The notes under the pieces are model-generated. The model saw only the letters and a list, made by a program, of their open reading frames with translations. It was not told where the DNA came from and made no database searches. Of a DNA stretch of 64,000 nucleotides, positions 26,668 through 34,882 are shown in pieces. The translations under genes and the position numbers were made by a program. This DNA comes from Microbacteriaceae bacterium (GTDB taxonomy: Bacteria > Actinomycetota > Actinomycetes > Actinomycetales > Microbacteriaceae): assembly GCA_009780695.1 (NCBI GenBank), contig WQZN01000010.1:1-64000 (forward strand). The letters are read 5' to 3'. The stretch's first letter is position 1; each line of letters begins with the position of its first letter.

Positions 26668-27161
26668 CGGCCCATCGGGCGATCGGCCTCATCGAGCAAC
26701 GACTGCGCGATCGTGCGGTCGAGGGTGGAGACACCCGACTCGGATGAGGCCGGGTCGAGCCAGCGCAGATCGATCAGCTCGTTCGACACCTCGAGGTGCG
26801 GCCGCGCGTCGACGGTGGCGGAGTAGATCGCCGCATACTCCGTCCGCTCGAGGTTCAGCAGCTCGAAAGCCGCGAGACCGCGCCACTCCAGCTGACCCTC
26901 GTCCAGCGCGACCCCGGTCTCCTCGTGGAGCTCGCGCCGCGCCGCCGCGCGCGGGGTCTCCCCCGCTTCGATCATGCCGCCCGGCAGCTCCCATTCCCGA
27001 CGCCAGCGATTCAGGCCGAACAACACCGCACCGTCGACGAGCAGCACAACGAGGGCGAGCGGACACGGCACGCCATCGACGACGGCCGCCGTCGGCTCCG
27101 CCGCGAACCACAGCCTCGTCAGCCTCTGGCCTCGATCGTCGACGGCGAGCGCGGTTGTCAT
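26640..27161 (-). CDS. NUDIX hydrolase
   Basis: A 173-residue NUDIX enzyme. The box runs from GGMIEAGETPRAAARRELHE to ETG (near residues 73-95) and fits Gx5Ex7REUxEExGU. These enzymes cleave nucleoside diphosphates linked to another moiety; no specificity can be read. The ATG at 27161 is preferred, because residues upstream are not family-like and overlap the divergent GNAT gene. The last 28 bases overlap the convergent PIG-L gene. Confidence 0.88.
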   Translation of the reverse strand: MTTALAVDDRGQRLTRLWFAAEPTAAVVDGVPCPLALVVLLVDGAVLFGLNRWRREWELPGGMIEAGETPRAAARRELHEETGVALDEGQLEWRGLAAFELLNLERTEYAAIYSATVDARPHLEVSNELIDLRWLDPASSESGVSTLDRTIAQSLLDEADRPMGRQRAASNRS

Positions 27162-27201
27162 GCGAGGAGCCTCGCACAACGCCCGCCGATACGCTGGCGC
27201 G

Positions 27202-27816
27202 ATGGATCGTCTGACCGCCGCCCGCTGGCCGCTGCGGACCGAGCGCCTGAGCATCCGCCGCGCGACCGACGCCGATGCCGAGGCGACCTGGGTCTGGCGG
27301 CGGCTGCCCGAGGTCGCGGAGTGGATCTCGCGCGGCCCTTCCGATTTCGAGACCTACCGGGCGCAGTTCACCGAGCCGGCGCGGCTGTCGTCCTTGCTCG
27401 TCATCGCGCTCGACGACCCCGCCGATCCCGATCGTCGCGGCCGCCTGATCGGCGATGTGATGCTGTGGGTCGAGGATGCCTGGGCGCAAGCCGAGATCGC
27501 GACGAGCGCCGCGGGCACGCAGGCCGTGCTCGGCTGGACCCTCGACCCCGCCTTCCACGGTCGCGGCTACGCCACCGAGGCCGTGCGCGCGGTGATCGAC
27601 ACCTGCTTCGGGCCGCTGGGCCTGCGCCGCGTGCACGCCGGCTGCTTCGCGGCGAACGAGCCGTCGTGGCGCCTGATGGAACGCCTCGGCATGCGCCGCG
27701 AGGAATACAGCCGTGCGAGCGGCCTGCACCGCTCGGGCGTCTGGATGGACGGCATGGACTACGCCCTGCTCGCCGAGGAATGGCCGGCGGCCGGCCGCAG
27801 AACCACGCACGGCTGA
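27202..27816 (+). CDS. GNAT-family N-acetyltransferase (RimJ/RimL type)
   Basis: A 204-residue acetyltransferase. It opens with LRTERLSIRRATDADAEATW, has the acetyl-CoA-binding PAFHGRGYATEAVRAV segment near residue 115 and ends with the RRVHAGCFAANEPSWRLMER-type motif, characteristic of RimJ/RimL-like enzymes. The acceptor is unknown. It is divergent from the NUDIX gene across 40 bases. Confidence 0.9.
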   Translation: MDRLTAARWPLRTERLSIRRATDADAEATWVWRRLPEVAEWISRGPSDFETYRAQFTEPARLSSLLVIALDDPADPDRRGRLIGDVMLWVEDAWAQAEIATSAAGTQAVLGWTLDPAFHGRGYATEAVRAVIDTCFGPLGLRRVHAGCFAANEPSWRLMERLGMRREEYSRASGLHRSGVWMDGMDYALLAEEWPAAGRRTTHG

Positions 27817-27869
27817 CCCGCCGCGGATTCCGTACCCCTCGAGCTGTTCACCTCTGCCAGAATGCGTCC

Positions 27870-28253
27870 ATGGGGGACACACGGGGGGATCTTGCGCGCG
27901 CATCCGTGATGCCGTCGTCACCGTCGAAGCGGCCCGGGGCGGGTGATCGCGTCGCCTTCGTGCTGCTCACGGTGCTGCTCGCGGTCATCGTCGCGGCCTT
28001 CGGGCTGATAATCGCCGTGGCCGACGCCGTCGGCGCGCCCTACCCTGCGCACGGGGCGCACCGGCACTTCGAGGCCGTGGCCGTGAACGTCGAGGCGTAC
28101 GTCCTCGTGGGCATCCTGATCGCCGTGCTCGTCGTCGGCGTGGTGCGCTGGGTGCGCGGCCGGTCGACGTGGCTCGTCCCGCTGCTCGGCCTGGGCGCCA
28201 TGGTGCTGACGTTCGCCGTCGAGGCGCTCGTCGACCACCTGCTGTTCCCGTAG
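27870..28253 (+). CDS. Small membrane protein, unknown function
   Basis: A 127-residue protein with three predicted membrane helices: residues 28-52 (VAFVLLTVLLAVIVAAFGL), 72-92 (AYVLVGILIAVLVVGVV) and 103-125. A histidine-rich loop (PAHGAHRHFEA) links the first two. I do not recognise a family. An internal ATG at 27909 would remove 13 hydrophilic residues. It follows the GNAT gene by 53 bases. Confidence 0.6.
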   Translation: MGDTRGDLARASVMPSSPSKRPGAGDRVAFVLLTVLLAVIVAAFGLIIAVADAVGAPYPAHGAHRHFEAVAVNVEAYVLVGILIAVLVVGVVRWVRGRSTWLVPLLGLGAMVLTFAVEALVDHLLFP

Positions 28254-28331
28254 CAAACGCAGCGCGGCTCGCGGCCGGACCCGCATGAACGCACCCTTTC
28301 TGGATGCCCGGGCCCGGCGTAGCCTGACGCC

Positions 28332-28568
28332 ATGAGCGACAGTCGAGCAGACGGTTTCGATGACGACGACGTCGACATCGAAGACGAATTCCCGGAAGAC
28401 GCCGAAGACTATGAGCCCGAGCCCAACGTGCTCGATGAGGACGATCTCGACCTCGACGACGACTTCGAGTCCGACCAGGAGGTCTTCCCCGACGACGAGC
28501 GCCCCACCGGCTACGACGACGAAGACGAGGACGACGAGGAGTTCGACGACTTCGACGAGGTCGAGTAA
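28332..28568 (+). CDS. Extremely acidic small protein
   Basis: A 78-residue protein in which 44 residues are Asp or Glu and only two are Arg, with no Lys or Cys. Conserved-looking islands are FPEDAEDYEPEPN and QEVFPDDERPTGYDD. I recall similar short acidic proteins in Microbacteriaceae, but no function. It is probably intrinsically disordered and could mimic nucleic acid or act as a charged chaperone; that is speculation. The codons fit the local genome. It is convergent with the helicase gene; a 5-bp hairpin at 28591-28602 lies between. Confidence 0.65.
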   Translation: MSDSRADGFDDDDVDIEDEFPEDAEDYEPEPNVLDEDDLDLDDDFESDQEVFPDDERPTGYDDEDEDDEEFDDFDEVE

Positions 28569-28625
28569 GCGGACGCCTCGGCCTCCATTCGCCGCAGGCG
28601 GCTCAGTCGACCAGCGGTGACACGG

Positions 28626-30794
28626 CTACCCGTTCAGCGCGTCCCGCAGCAGCGCGACGAGCGCGTCGAGCTGAACGGATGCCTCCGAGCCCGGCTCCAC
28701 GTCGATGCCGTCGAGCGCGCGCAGGGCGAGGCCCTGCTTCGCGTCGATGAGCTCGGCGATCTTCGAGTCGATCGTCTGCGCGGCGACGATGCGCCACGCG
28801 GTGACCGGCTCCTCCTGCCCGATGCGGTGCACGCGGTCGATGGCCTGCGTCTGCTCGGCCGAGGTCCACGACAGCTCGGCGAGCACGACGTTCGACGAGA
28901 CCTGCAGGTTGATGCCGACGCCCGCCGCCGTGAGCGAGCAGACGACGACCGAGACCTCGGGGTCGTTCGTGAACGCGTCGATCGCCTTCTGGCGCTCGAT
29001 CGCGGACTGGTCGCCGCGGATCGACACCGACTTCAGCTCGCGGGCCGAGAACAGCGCCTCGGCCTGGTCCATGACGTCGATGTGCTTCGCGAAGAACACG
29101 ACCTTGCCGGTCGAGCGCGCGAGCTGCGCGGCGTAGTCGGCCGCGAGACCGGCCTTCGCCTGACCGATCCTGCGCACCATCGTGAAGACGTTCTCGCCGG
29201 ACTTGGCGTTCTTCGACTCCTCGAGCTCGGCATGGGCGACCGTGCGGATGAGGTACTCGCGCCGGGCATCCGCATCGCCCTCGAAGCGCTCGCCGACGCC
29301 GGCCGACTGCGCCCGCTGGAAACGTGCCACGAGACGGGCCGCGAGCTCGCGCTCGGCGGCCTTGATCGAACGGCCGAGGTCGTCGTCGAGCTCGACGGGC
29401 ATGTCGACGATGCGGCGCGACGGCAGGTCGGCGGCGACGTCGATCTTGCGGCGGCGCACGATGCCGAGGTCGATGACCGACTCGCGGGCTTCGGGGTAGA
29501 ACTCGTGGTCGGCGGGCGTGAGGCCCGTCTCCTCGAGGCGGTCCATGAGCTCGCGCGTCGGCTTCGTGCCGTCGATCCAGCCGAGGAACTGCCAGATCGC
29601 GCGGAAGTCGTCGATGTCGTTGATGAGCGGCGTGCCCGTCAGCGCGATGAGCAGCGGCTCGCCGTCGGGCGCCGTCTTGCGGATCGTGTCGGCGAGGGCG
29701 AGCACGTGCTGCGAGCGCTGCGAGTGCAGGTTCTTGATGAAGTGCGCCTCGTCGACGACCATGCCCTTGAAGCCCATCTGGGCGATCCAGGCGAGGTGGC
29801 GGTCGAGCACCTCGTAGTTGACGATCACGACGTCGGCGAAGGCGTCGAGACCCGCGCCGTCACCGTGGATGACGGTCGCACGGCGGTGCGGGGTCCACTT
29901 CTCGACCTCGCGCTGCCAGTTCATCTTGACGACGTTCGGCACGACGACGAGCAGCGGATAGGCGTCGGCGACGGATGCCGCGAGCAGCGACTGGGCCGTC
30001 TTTCCGAGGCCGGGCTCGTCGGCGAGCAGGTAGCGGCGGTGCCCGAGGCGCGCCGACTCGACGAACTGCGCTTGGTGGTGCATGAGCTCCATGCCGTGCG
30101 GGGCGTAGCGGTCGATCTTCGGCGCCGCGGGCAGTTCCATGCTGGCGATGCGGCCGCCTGCGCCCTGCTCGAACGACTTGAACAGGGGGCCGAGCAGTTC
30201 CCACGAGTCGAGCCGGCGGTGCGGCTGCGCTGCGGCGGCCGCCGCGTAGCGCGTGAAGTCGGGCGCGAGGAACGGGTTCGACAGCTGACGCGCCTTCACC
30301 GACTGCGGCACGACCTGCTTCTCGAGCAGATCGGCCGAGAGCACCGGCTTGTTCGACAGCACCTTGGGCTCCTCGACCGTGATGATCAGGTCGTCGGGGC
30401 TCATCTCGGCGCCGGCCTCGAGCAGCCAGTCGCGGCGCACGGTCTGCGCGGCCGCCGACGGCGGGGCATCCGTCTCGAGCAGCTGGATGAGGCTCGTGTC
30501 GCGCGCTGCGGTCTTCGCCAGGATCTGCGCGATGCCGTCGAGGCGCTTGAGCTGCTCGGCGCGCTGCGACTCGGTGAGCGCCGGGTCGGATTTCGCGCGC
30601 GAGCGCTCCTCGCGCATGAGCAGCGCGATCACCTGGAATTTGGTGCGGTTGGTCGGCCCGAGCTTCTTGCCGCCCTGGGCTTTGGCCTCGACCTCGCGCA
30701 CACGGCGCGCGAGGACGGGGATGAGGCCGTCATTGTTCTGATGACGGCGTCCGGTGCGTCGCTGCTGCGCGACGCGCTCACCGGTCTGGGACAT
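28626..30794 (-). CDS. SNF2-family helicase/ATPase
   Basis: A 722-residue superfamily 2 protein. After about 240 N-terminal residues of unknown fold come Walker A (ADEPGLGKTAQSLL), the DEAH box (VVDEAHFIKN), LTGTPLIND, and the C-terminal helicase half ending in QAIDRVHRIGQEEPV. The ATPase core resembles SMARCAL1-type annealing helicases more than HepA/RapA. No nuclease or methylase neighbour suggests a defence island. ATG 30794 is preferred over an upstream start that only adds a low-complexity head. The 184 bases upstream show no gene. Confidence 0.88.
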   Translation of the reverse strand: MSQTGERVAQQRRTGRRHQNNDGLIPVLARRVREVEAKAQGGKKLGPTNRTKFQVIALLMREERSRAKSDPALTESQRAEQLKRLDGIAQILAKTAARDTSLIQLLETDAPPSAAAQTVRRDWLLEAGAEMSPDDLIITVEEPKVLSNKPVLSADLLEKQVVPQSVKARQLSNPFLAPDFTRYAAAAAAQPHRRLDSWELLGPLFKSFEQGAGGRIASMELPAAPKIDRYAPHGMELMHHQAQFVESARLGHRRYLLADEPGLGKTAQSLLAASVADAYPLLVVVPNVVKMNWQREVEKWTPHRRATVIHGDGAGLDAFADVVIVNYEVLDRHLAWIAQMGFKGMVVDEAHFIKNLHSQRSQHVLALADTIRKTAPDGEPLLIALTGTPLINDIDDFRAIWQFLGWIDGTKPTRELMDRLEETGLTPADHEFYPEARESVIDLGIVRRRKIDVAADLPSRRIVDMPVELDDDLGRSIKAAERELAARLVARFQRAQSAGVGERFEGDADARREYLIRTVAHAELEESKNAKSGENVFTMVRRIGQAKAGLAADYAAQLARSTGKVVFFAKHIDVMDQAEALFSARELKSVSIRGDQSAIERQKAIDAFTNDPEVSVVVCSLTAAGVGINLQVSSNVVLAELSWTSAEQTQAIDRVHRIGQEEPVTAWRIVAAQTIDSKIAELIDAKQGLALRALDGIDVEPGSEASVQLDALVALLRDALNG

Positions 30795-30978
30795 GTGCCT
30801 CCACGAACGTAGCGGGCTCGGCGGGGGTTCCACCCCGACCTCGCCGATGTGGCGGAGGATGCCTCGTCCACGGCACGAACGAACTGCAGAAGCAGTGCGG
30901 GCCGCGGCGGAGCGGGCATCCGTCGCAACTCAAGTGTACGGGACGCAGCGCGGAATGCGCCCACGACGCGGCGCGGCG

Positions 30979-31314
30979 CTACTCCTTGGGCGTGACCTTC
31001 ACGAGCACTCCGGCGGCGATGAAGGTCGCGGCGGCGGCGATGCTGAGGCCCTGGAGAGCGATCGCCGGGAGCGGCAGCGGCCACACCGGATTCCAGATCA
31101 CGAGGATCGCCGCGAGGGCGACGACGGCCCACCACACCTTGCCCTGCACGGCGAACCAGCCGGTGATCGCGGCGAGGATGGCGACGGACCACTCGATCCA
31201 CGACCAGGCCGTCGAGCCGATCAGGGCGAGGCCCGCCATGACGACGATGGCGCCGAGGAAACCGGGCGCGAGGGCGAGGCGGAGGGGCTGCGGGGCATTG
31301 CTGGGGCGTGGCAT
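30979..31314 (-). CDS. Small integral membrane protein
   Basis: A 111-residue protein with four hydrophobic segments spanning most of its length (residues 15-35, 40-58, 62-80, 85-105). It contains VQGKVWWAVVALAAILVIWNPVWP, of which the IWNPVWPL part recalls a DUF-type family (possibly DUF6804). No function can be given. It lies 12 bases downstream of the RbsD/FucU-like gene and is probably co-transcribed. Confidence 0.65.
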   Translation of the reverse strand: MPRPSNAPQPLRLALAPGFLGAIVVMAGLALIGSTAWSWIEWSVAILAAITGWFAVQGKVWWAVVALAAILVIWNPVWPLPLPAIALQGLSIAAAATFIAAGVLVKVTPKE

Positions 31315-31326
31315 GGCGTGCCCAGC

Positions 31327-31776
31327 CTAATCGCGCGCGGACTCCCCCTTGCGCAGCAGGAAGGCGGCCGGGCGCCCGTCGCCGGCGGAGCGGACCGTGA
31401 GCGCGGACCGCGCGGCGAGGAGTGCGAAGTCCGGCTCGTCGAGACGGCTCATCGGCACGCGGCGCAGCTCGGCGTCCGCGGCGAGGCCGCACACGGCGAA
31501 CACGACATCGGGGAGCTCGGCGCCGGCATCCGCTCGATCGAGATAGACGATCGGGGCGCCGGCCGAATCGAGCGGCAGCACGCTGAGGATGGCGGTGACC
31601 GCGGCCTCGGTGGAGGCGGCGGACAGGTCGACGACGGGGGCGCCCTCAGGAGCGGCTGTCGCGGATGCCGGACCGGCCGTGAGGCCGAGCCACTGCCCGG
31701 GCTCCATCTCGTCGAGCACGGTCAGCAGGGCCCCCGTCAACAGAGGGTCGAGGTTCTTCAGCACGGCACGCCTCAT
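31327..31776 (-). CDS. RbsD/FucU-like protein with degenerate active site
   Basis: A 149-residue protein. The opening LKNLDPLLTGALLTVLDEM matches FucU/RbsD sugar pyranase/mutarotases (typically LKxIxPLLxPxLLxxLxxMGHGD), and the end FALLAARSALTVRS followed by RPAAFLLRKG matches the family's closing strand. The usual MGHGD is MEPGQ here, so the catalytic histidine is absent, and the late Tyr/Asn sugar contacts appear to be Ala. It is probably a non-enzymatic relative. Family comparison is from memory. It probably forms an operon with the following membrane protein. Confidence 0.65.
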   Translation of the reverse strand: MRRAVLKNLDPLLTGALLTVLDEMEPGQWLGLTAGPASATAAPEGAPVVDLSAASTEAAVTAILSVLPLDSAGAPIVYLDRADAGAELPDVVFAVCGLAADAELRRVPMSRLDEPDFALLAARSALTVRSAGDGRPAAFLLRKGESARD

Positions 31777-31897
31777 TCACAGTCGTGTAGCTCTCCTCAA
31801 ACCCCACGACGAAACTAGCCGTCGGCCACCGGCGTGCAGAACCCCAGTGTGGGGGGCCACTCGGCGTGTCGTGCGCGGCACGCGGGCGAGGTGGGCG

Positions 31898-32431
31898 CTA
31901 GGCGACGAGCGCGGCGCGCAGCAGCTCGTACCAGGCGTCGTAGCCCGACGCCGAAAGGTGCAGCCCGTCGATCGTGAACTCGGGCTTGATGCCCTCGTCG
32001 TCGCCGGCGAGCGCGGGCCAGACATCCAGGTACTCGACCTCGACCGAGGGTGCGAACGCCGCGATCTGCTCGTTCACGCCGCGCACGATGTGCGCGTACT
32101 CCTGCTGACGCGGCAGGATGCTCTGCGCGATGATGCGGGCCGCCGGCAGCTTCGCCCGCAGTTCGGAGAGCACCCGCTCGATGTTGACGACGACCTCTTC
32201 GACCGGGACCCGCCACGCGAAGTCGTTGGTGCCGATCTCGAGCACGACCGTTGTGGGGCCTGCGTCGACGACCTCGTCGAGCCTGTCCAGCAGGTCGTCG
32301 GTCGTGTTCCCGCCGACGCCGAAGTTCAGCACGGGGCGCCCCGGCAGCACCTGCTGCCAGTCGCCACGCTCGGTCAGGCTGTCGCCGACGAATGCCGTCA
32401 CGGCGGAATCGGTCATGTTCAGGGCCTCCAT
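31898..32431 (-). CDS. SGNH/GDSL hydrolase
   Basis: A 177-residue cytosolic GDSL esterase. Block I is AFVGDSLTERGDW, block II is the glycine of FGVGGNTTDDL, block III is the asparagine of EIGTNDFAW, and block V is DGLHLSASGY with the catalytic Asp-His. Such enzymes hydrolyse acyl esters of lipids or sugars. Start could be ATG 32431 or ATG 32416, which is five codons in. It has no signal peptide. Confidence 0.88.
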   Translation of the reverse strand: MEALNMTDSAVTAFVGDSLTERGDWQQVLPGRPVLNFGVGGNTTDDLLDRLDEVVDAGPTTVVLEIGTNDFAWRVPVEEVVVNIERVLSELRAKLPAARIIAQSILPRQQEYAHIVRGVNEQIAAFAPSVEVEYLDVWPALAGDDEGIKPEFTIDGLHLSASGYDAWYELLRAALVA

Positions 32432-32461
32432 CGTGTACCCAAACTAGCCGCTCAAGCGGGC

Positions 32462-33316
32462 TCAGTGCACGAGCGTACGGCCCATGATGGCGCTGCTCAG
32501 CGCCTCAACCGGTTCAGTTGCCGCGTGGGGGTTCGCGATGAGCACGAAGTCGACCTCGCCGATCTCCGGCAGCCCGAGCCGCACGCTGACCTTCACGAGG
32601 TCGCCGGGGATCAGCGTGCGCGGGAAGACCGCGACCCCGAGACCCGCGCGCACCGCCGAGAGCACCCCGTTGACCTCGCGCGTGTTGCAGGTGATGCGCC
32701 AGGTGCGCCCGACGGCCTCGAGGGCGTCGATCGCCATCTGGCGGCTGATCGACGGGTCCTGATAGGACACGAGCGGCACGGGCTCGCCGGGGGCCAGCTG
32801 GATGCCGTCGAGGCCCATCCACACCATCTGGTCGGTCGTGACCTTGGTGCCCTCGCCCGCGCCCGGCGTCTGCTTGATGAAGATCAGGTCGAGCTGGCCC
32901 GCCTGCAGGCGCCGCAGCAGCGCACCCGACTGCCCGACCGTGAGCTCGAGGTTGAGCTGCGGGTGCAGGGTGCGGAAGTCGCGCAGGATGCGCGGCAGCT
33001 GGGTCATGGTGAAGTCGTCGGCGGCGCCGAAGCGCAGCCGGCCGCGCATGGCCTTGCCGTTGAAGTAGCTGTCGGCCGCGGCGTGGGCGGCGAGGATGCT
33101 GCGCGCGAAGCCGGCCATGGCGTCCCCGTTGTCCGTGAGGCGCACCTGGCGCGTGTCGCGGTCGACGAGCACCCGCCCCGCCTGCGTCTCGAGCCGGCGC
33201 ACGTGCTGGCTCACGGTCGGCTGGCTGATCTCGAGGCGCTGGGCCGCCCGGGTGAACGAGCCCGTCTCGGCGACGGCGAGAAAGGTCTTCAACAGGATCG
33301 GGTCGAACACGGGCAT
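32462..33316 (-). CDS. LysR-family transcriptional regulator
   Basis: A 284-residue LysR regulator. The N-terminal winged helix (LLKTFLAVAETGSFTRAAQR, then SQPTVSQHVRRLE) is followed by a periplasmic-binding-protein-like effector domain from about residue 90. ATG 33316 is chosen; an upstream GTG would add eleven residues. It is divergent from the MFS gene, with a T-N11-A palindrome in the shared promoter, so it most likely controls that transporter and itself. Confidence 0.92.
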   Translation of the reverse strand: MPVFDPILLKTFLAVAETGSFTRAAQRLEISQPTVSQHVRRLETQAGRVLVDRDTRQVRLTDNGDAMAGFARSILAAHAAADSYFNGKAMRGRLRFGAADDFTMTQLPRILRDFRTLHPQLNLELTVGQSGALLRRLQAGQLDLIFIKQTPGAGEGTKVTTDQMVWMGLDGIQLAPGEPVPLVSYQDPSISRQMAIDALEAVGRTWRITCNTREVNGVLSAVRAGLGVAVFPRTLIPGDLVKVSVRLGLPEIGEVDFVLIANPHAATEPVEALSSAIMGRTLVH

Positions 33317-33360
33317 CCGCTCTGATGGGGGTTCTGGGTCGGCGCGCACGGCGCCTGGTC

Positions 33361-33375
33361 ATTGCGAAACGCAAT
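33361..33375. promoter_or_regulatory. Candidate LysR-type operator (T-N11-A)
   Basis: ATTGCG-AAA-CGCAAT is a perfect interrupted palindrome that fits the T-N11-A LysR box. It lies 45 bases upstream of lysR's start and 62 bases upstream of the GTG chosen for the MFS gene. A TTGACT hexamer at about 33384 could be the MFS -35 element. Confidence 0.65.
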
Positions 33376-33436
33376 GGGAGTTATTGACTCCATTCTAAGG
33401 ACTTATCGAATCGATGCGACTACCGTGGACGGTGTT

Positions 33437-34744
33437 GTGAGTGCCGCGAATCCTCCCACCGAGCCCATGCTGGTCTTGAGCGCGCGTCCGCGCTGGCGCG
33501 ACATGTTCGCCTCGCTCAAGGTGCCGAACTACCGGCTCTATGCGACCGGGCAGATCGTCTCGACGACGGCGCAGGGCATGCAGCGCATCGCGCAGGACTG
33601 GATCGTGCTGCAGATCTCGGGCAACGTGGCGGATGTCGGCATCACGGTCGCCCTGCAATTCGCCCCCATGCTCGTCTTCGGCCTCTTCGGCGGCGTCATC
33701 GCCGACCGCTACCCGAAGCGCCGCATCCTGCAGGTCACGCAGACCGTCATGGCGCTGCTCGCCGCCACCATGGCGGTGCTCATCATCACGGGTGCGATCC
33801 AGGTGTGGATGATCTGGCTCATCGCGCTGATCGGCGGCTTCGCGATCCTCGTCGACAACCCGGCCCGCCAGTCGTTCGTCTCCGAGGTCGTCGGCCCGAA
33901 CCTGCTGCGCAACGCCATCAGCCTCAACTCCTCGACGTTCCAGCTCGGCTCGCTCATCGGCCCGGCGCTCGGCGGCCTGCTGCTCTCGGCGATCGGCGGC
34001 GGCTGGTCGTTCGCGCTCAACTCGCTCGCGTGCGTCGGCACCATCTACGCACTCGGGCGCATGGACGGCTCGAAGCTGCTGCCCGCACCCAAAGTCGCCC
34101 GCGGCAGCGGCCAGCTGCGCGAGGGGCTCGCCTATGCGCGGCGCAAGCCAGAGATCCTGTTCACGCTCGTCGTGCTCGCCTCGATGTCGGTGTTCGCCTA
34201 CACGATGCCGGTGCTGCTCACGGCCTTCGCCGACCACGTGTTCAAGGTCGGCGCCACCGGCTACGGCATCTTCAACGCGCTCGTCGCGACGGGCGCGCTC
34301 GCGGGCGGCCTGCTGTCGACCCGGCGCGTCATGGTGACGCTCAAGACCGTGGTGCTCGGCGGCGCCGCCCTCGGCGCCGTGCAGGCGCTCGCGGGGGTCG
34401 GGCCCGACATCATCCTGTTCAGCATGCTGCTCGTCGGCACGGGCTTCGCGAGCCTCTGGTACTTCACCGCGTCGAACTCGCTCGTGCAGATGTCGACGAA
34501 CCTGTCGATCCGCGGCCGTGTGATGGGCGTGTTCGTGCTCGTGCAGCTCGGCGGCCAGGCGCTCGGCGGCCCCGTCATGGGCTGGCTCGTCGACACCTTC
34601 GGCCCGCACCTCGCGATGTTCGTCTCGGGCGCGGTGCCCCTCGTGGTCGCGCTCACGGCAGGCGTCGTGCTCGTCAAGTCGCGCGGCGGCAGCCTGCGCC
34701 GTATCGCGCGGGATGCCGTGCGGCCGCGGCGCGCGCGGGCCTGA
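33437..34744 (+). CDS. MFS transporter controlled by the divergent LysR gene
   Basis: A 435-residue MFS exporter with about twelve membrane helices. The signature GGVIADRYPKRRILQ follows helix 2, and VDNPARQSFVSEVVG with NAISLNSSTFQ is typical of the same EntS/TetV-like group as the MFS protein near 4.4-5.8 kb. I use GTG 33437 because the reading from ATG 33362 would begin inside the LysR operator; ATG 33467 is an alternative. The substrate is unknown; LysR linkage suggests inducible efflux. Confidence 0.87.
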   Translation: MSAANPPTEPMLVLSARPRWRDMFASLKVPNYRLYATGQIVSTTAQGMQRIAQDWIVLQISGNVADVGITVALQFAPMLVFGLFGGVIADRYPKRRILQVTQTVMALLAATMAVLIITGAIQVWMIWLIALIGGFAILVDNPARQSFVSEVVGPNLLRNAISLNSSTFQLGSLIGPALGGLLLSAIGGGWSFALNSLACVGTIYALGRMDGSKLLPAPKVARGSGQLREGLAYARRKPEILFTLVVLASMSVFAYTMPVLLTAFADHVFKVGATGYGIFNALVATGALAGGLLSTRRVMVTLKTVVLGGAALGAVQALAGVGPDIILFSMLLVGTGFASLWYFTASNSLVQMSTNLSIRGRVMGVFVLVQLGGQALGGPVMGWLVDTFGPHLAMFVSGAVPLVVALTAGVVLVKSRGGSLRRIARDAVRPRRARA

Positions 34745-34768
34745 GCGCTCGACCCCTACCCCACACTT

Positions 34769-34831
34769 CCGGGAGCCGGATCCGCTGTGAGGGAGCCGGA
34801 TCCGGTTCCCGCACAGCGGATCCGGTTCCCG
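34769..34831. repeat. GGATCC-core palindromic element, copy 1
   Basis: Three GGGA(G/A)CCGGATCCG-like units form an outer inverted repeat (34771-34789 with 34812-34830, 18 of 19 matching) around an inner near-palindrome (34791-34810). It sits between the MFS stop and the ROK stop, so it may also end transcription. A second copy is at 39840-39905. Next to it, GACGTCAGCGGT is directly repeated at 34837 and 34864. Confidence 0.75.
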
Positions 34832-34882
34832 AACGCGACGTCAGCGGTACGCCGCCGCGCAATGACGTCAGCGGTGCGGCGG

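Noticed and set aside
28626-30794. Defence-island helicase
   Set aside because: The SNF2 gene has no nuclease, methyltransferase or other defence neighbours; flanking genes are ordinary small proteins.
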